Assembly: GCA_012799795.1 (NCBI GenBank)
Contig: JAAZKO010000083.1
Span: 1 to 6,757 of the forward strand
Origin: Minisyncoccota bacterium
Lineage (GTDB): Bacteria > Patescibacteriota > Microgenomatia > UBA1400 > PJMF01
Direction of reading: 5' to 3'
DNA: 6,757 bases
A program made the translations under genes and the position numbers. Position 1 is the stretch's first letter; each line of letters begins with the position of its first letter. Below are positions 5,772 to 6,757 of this stretch, piece after piece. The notes below the pieces were generated by a model. It did no database searches and was not told where the DNA came from. It was given only the letters and a program-made list of their open reading frames with translations.

Positions 5772-6757
5772 ATGACAAAATTATTGCTTAATGATGCTTC
5801 ACAAACTTTGTTAGAAAAATTGCCGGTTTTTATGCCCGATGCCACTTTGGGAGTGGTGCGCAGTTTAAGCCCTAATGATTTGCAAAAAATTGGCCTTAAT
5901 TGGCTAATGGTCAATACTTTTCATTTGATGAAACAACCGGGTGAAGAAATCTTAAAGCGAGCTGGGGGCTTAAAAAAATTAATGAATTGGCCGGGTTTTT
6001 TAGCTTCTGATTCTGGCGGATTTCAACTATTTTCATTAATTCAAAAAAATCCCAATCTAGGAAAAATTACTGACGAAGGTGTAATTTTGTACAGCGGACC
6101 GAAAAAACAAAAAAAAACTTTATTTACTCCAGAAGATTCAATTCGCTTGCAGTTCACTATTGGCAGTGATATTAAAATTGTTTTAGATGATTTCAGCCCA
6201 CCAGATGCCGATGATGCGCGCCTGGAAACAAGTGTCAAAAGAACCATTGCTTGGGCGAAACGTGCCAAAGCTGAATTTACTAAACAACTCCAGGCGCGCC
6301 ACAATCAACAACTCCAGGCGCGCCAAAAGCAAGAACTGAGCCCTCGCCCCCTACTTCTCGCCCCCATTCAAGGACACAATCATCACAAATGGCGCCAATA
6401 CTGCGCTGACGCTCTCTTGGAAATTGGCTTTGACATGTATGGTTTAGGAGGCTGGCCACTAGATAAAAAAGGCCAATTTGATTATCAATTTTCTCAATTT
6501 AATGCTCAGTTAACTCCCAATAATCATCCTCGCTTTGCTTTGGGCGTTGGCAGTTTAGAAAATATCGTTAAATTATTTTTTATGGGTTATCAGTTTTTTG
6601 ACTGTGTTCTACCCACTCGTGATGCTCGTCACCAACGTCTTTACATTTTTAAAACTGATCCGAAAGCACTTAATCTTGAGGAATTAAAAAAACTAGCTCA
6701 AAAAAATCAATTAACAAAAATTTTTGATTATTTATATATTGGTCAAGGTAAATATCA
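5772..6757 (+). CDS. tgt: tRNA-guanine transglycosylase, 3'-truncated by the window
   Basis: Tgt exchanges guanine 34 of GUN-anticodon tRNAs for a 7-deazaguanine base (preQ1 or queuine). The 328 visible residues cover most of the TIM barrel. They include MPDATLGVVRSLSPNDL near the N-terminus, the conserved ASDSGGFQLFSL with Asp80, LDDFSPP with Asp139 as base-recognition residue, APIQG at 197-201, GLGGW at 224-228, and FFDCVLPTRDAR with the nucleophile Asp277. The zinc-binding Cys/His cluster should follow just past the right edge. Two things are odd. The pocket residue normally Cys after Asp-Glu is Phe141, and the GG-Leu-x-Val segment reads GGWPL. Residues 171-188 also form a Gln/Arg-rich loop built by a 24-bp tandem repeat. 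The ATG at 5772 gives the expected N-terminus. The gene diverges from ychF. Confidence 0.93.
   Translation, partial: MTKLLLNDASQTLLEKLPVFMPDATLGVVRSLSPNDLQKIGLNWLMVNTFHLMKQPGEEILKRAGGLKKLMNWPGFLASDSGGFQLFSLIQKNPNLGKITDEGVILYSGPKKQKKTLFTPEDSIRLQFTIGSDIKIVLDDFSPPDADDARLETSVKRTIAWAKRAKAEFTKQLQARHNQQLQARQKQELSPRPLLLAPIQGHNHHKWRQYCADALLEIGFDMYGLGGWPLDKKGQFDYQFSQFNAQLTPNNHPRFALGVGSLENIVKLFFMGYQFFDCVLPTRDARHQRLYIFKTDPKALNLEELKKLAQKNQLTKIFDYLYIGQGKY
6216..6325 (+). repeat. GC-rich in-frame tandem repeat with an inverted copy inside tgt
   Basis: AACAACTCCAGGCGCGCCA (19 nt) occurs at 6283-6301 and again at 6307-6325, a 24-nt period that keeps the frame and encodes QLQAR twice. Each copy contains the palindrome GGCGCGCC. 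An inverted partner, GCGCGCCTGGA (6216-6226), is the exact complement of TCCAGGCGCGC (6289-6299). The patch is far more GC-rich than the surrounding gene. Confidence 0.85.

Noticed and set aside
6041..6304. Minus-strand reading frame of 87 codons inside tgt
   Set aside because: The plus strand encodes clear Tgt motifs through the same region; this is a shadow.
6216..6325. CRISPR array or phage attachment site
   Set aside because: There are only two tandem copies at a 24-nt period, in frame in a conserved gene, with no unique spacers and no integrase or cas gene nearby.
1..6757. Possible UGA reassignment, because no gene ends in TGA and RF1 is present
   Set aside because: All proteins read through at full family length under the standard code, with glycine and tryptophan on normal codons. 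Eight gene ends in AT-rich DNA are too few for the absence of TGA to mean much.

Overview
The window is an AT-rich bacterial chromosome segment of ordinary housekeeping genes. Small, compact genes, charged low-complexity tails on ribosomal proteins, few Shine-Dalgarno sites and divergent versions of universal proteins suggest a Candidate Phyla Radiation (Patescibacteria) bacterium or a similarly reduced lineage. That placement is an inference from gene style, not from a phylogeny. The code appears standard: all proteins read through at full length, with glycine on GGN and tryptophan on TGG. The eight visible gene ends use only TAA (six) or TAG (two).

Layout. On the plus strand, the 3' part of rpmE (ribosomal protein bL31) is followed by prfA (release factor RF1), which seems to have its own promoter. 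prfA ends base-to-base against the convergent ctp gene (S41 C-terminal processing protease, minus strand). Upstream of ctp, on the same strand, lies the classic rpsF-ssb-rpsR operon (bS6, SSB, bS18), which ends in a clear intrinsic terminator just before ctp. Next come an unrecognised 126-residue gene and ychF (OLA1/YchF-type P-loop NTPase), also on the minus strand. Divergent from ychF, tgt (tRNA-guanine transglycosylase) runs off the right edge. It is open to the window end and has 328 complete codons visible.

Regulation. The rpsF operon has a plausible sigma70-type promoter. Its roughly 75-nt leader folds into a long basal stem enclosing a hairpin, with a CCG on the 3' side between them. 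This matches the general design of the S6:S18-binding leader used for feedback control of rpsF-rpsR operons. In contrast, ychF and tgt each have a -10-like hexamer exactly 7 nt before the ATG and no Shine-Dalgarno site, which suggests leaderless mRNAs. prfA has a perfect TATAAT 12 nt before its ATG.

Most of the genes serve translation (bL31, RF1, bS18, bS6, tRNA modification, YchF), with SSB for DNA replication and repair and Ctp for envelope proteolysis. I see no mobile element, CRISPR array, tRNA or rRNA. The best leads are the S6:S18-type leader, the leaderless divergent promoter pair, and the unusual Tgt with changed pocket residues and a GC-rich in-frame 24-bp repeat.
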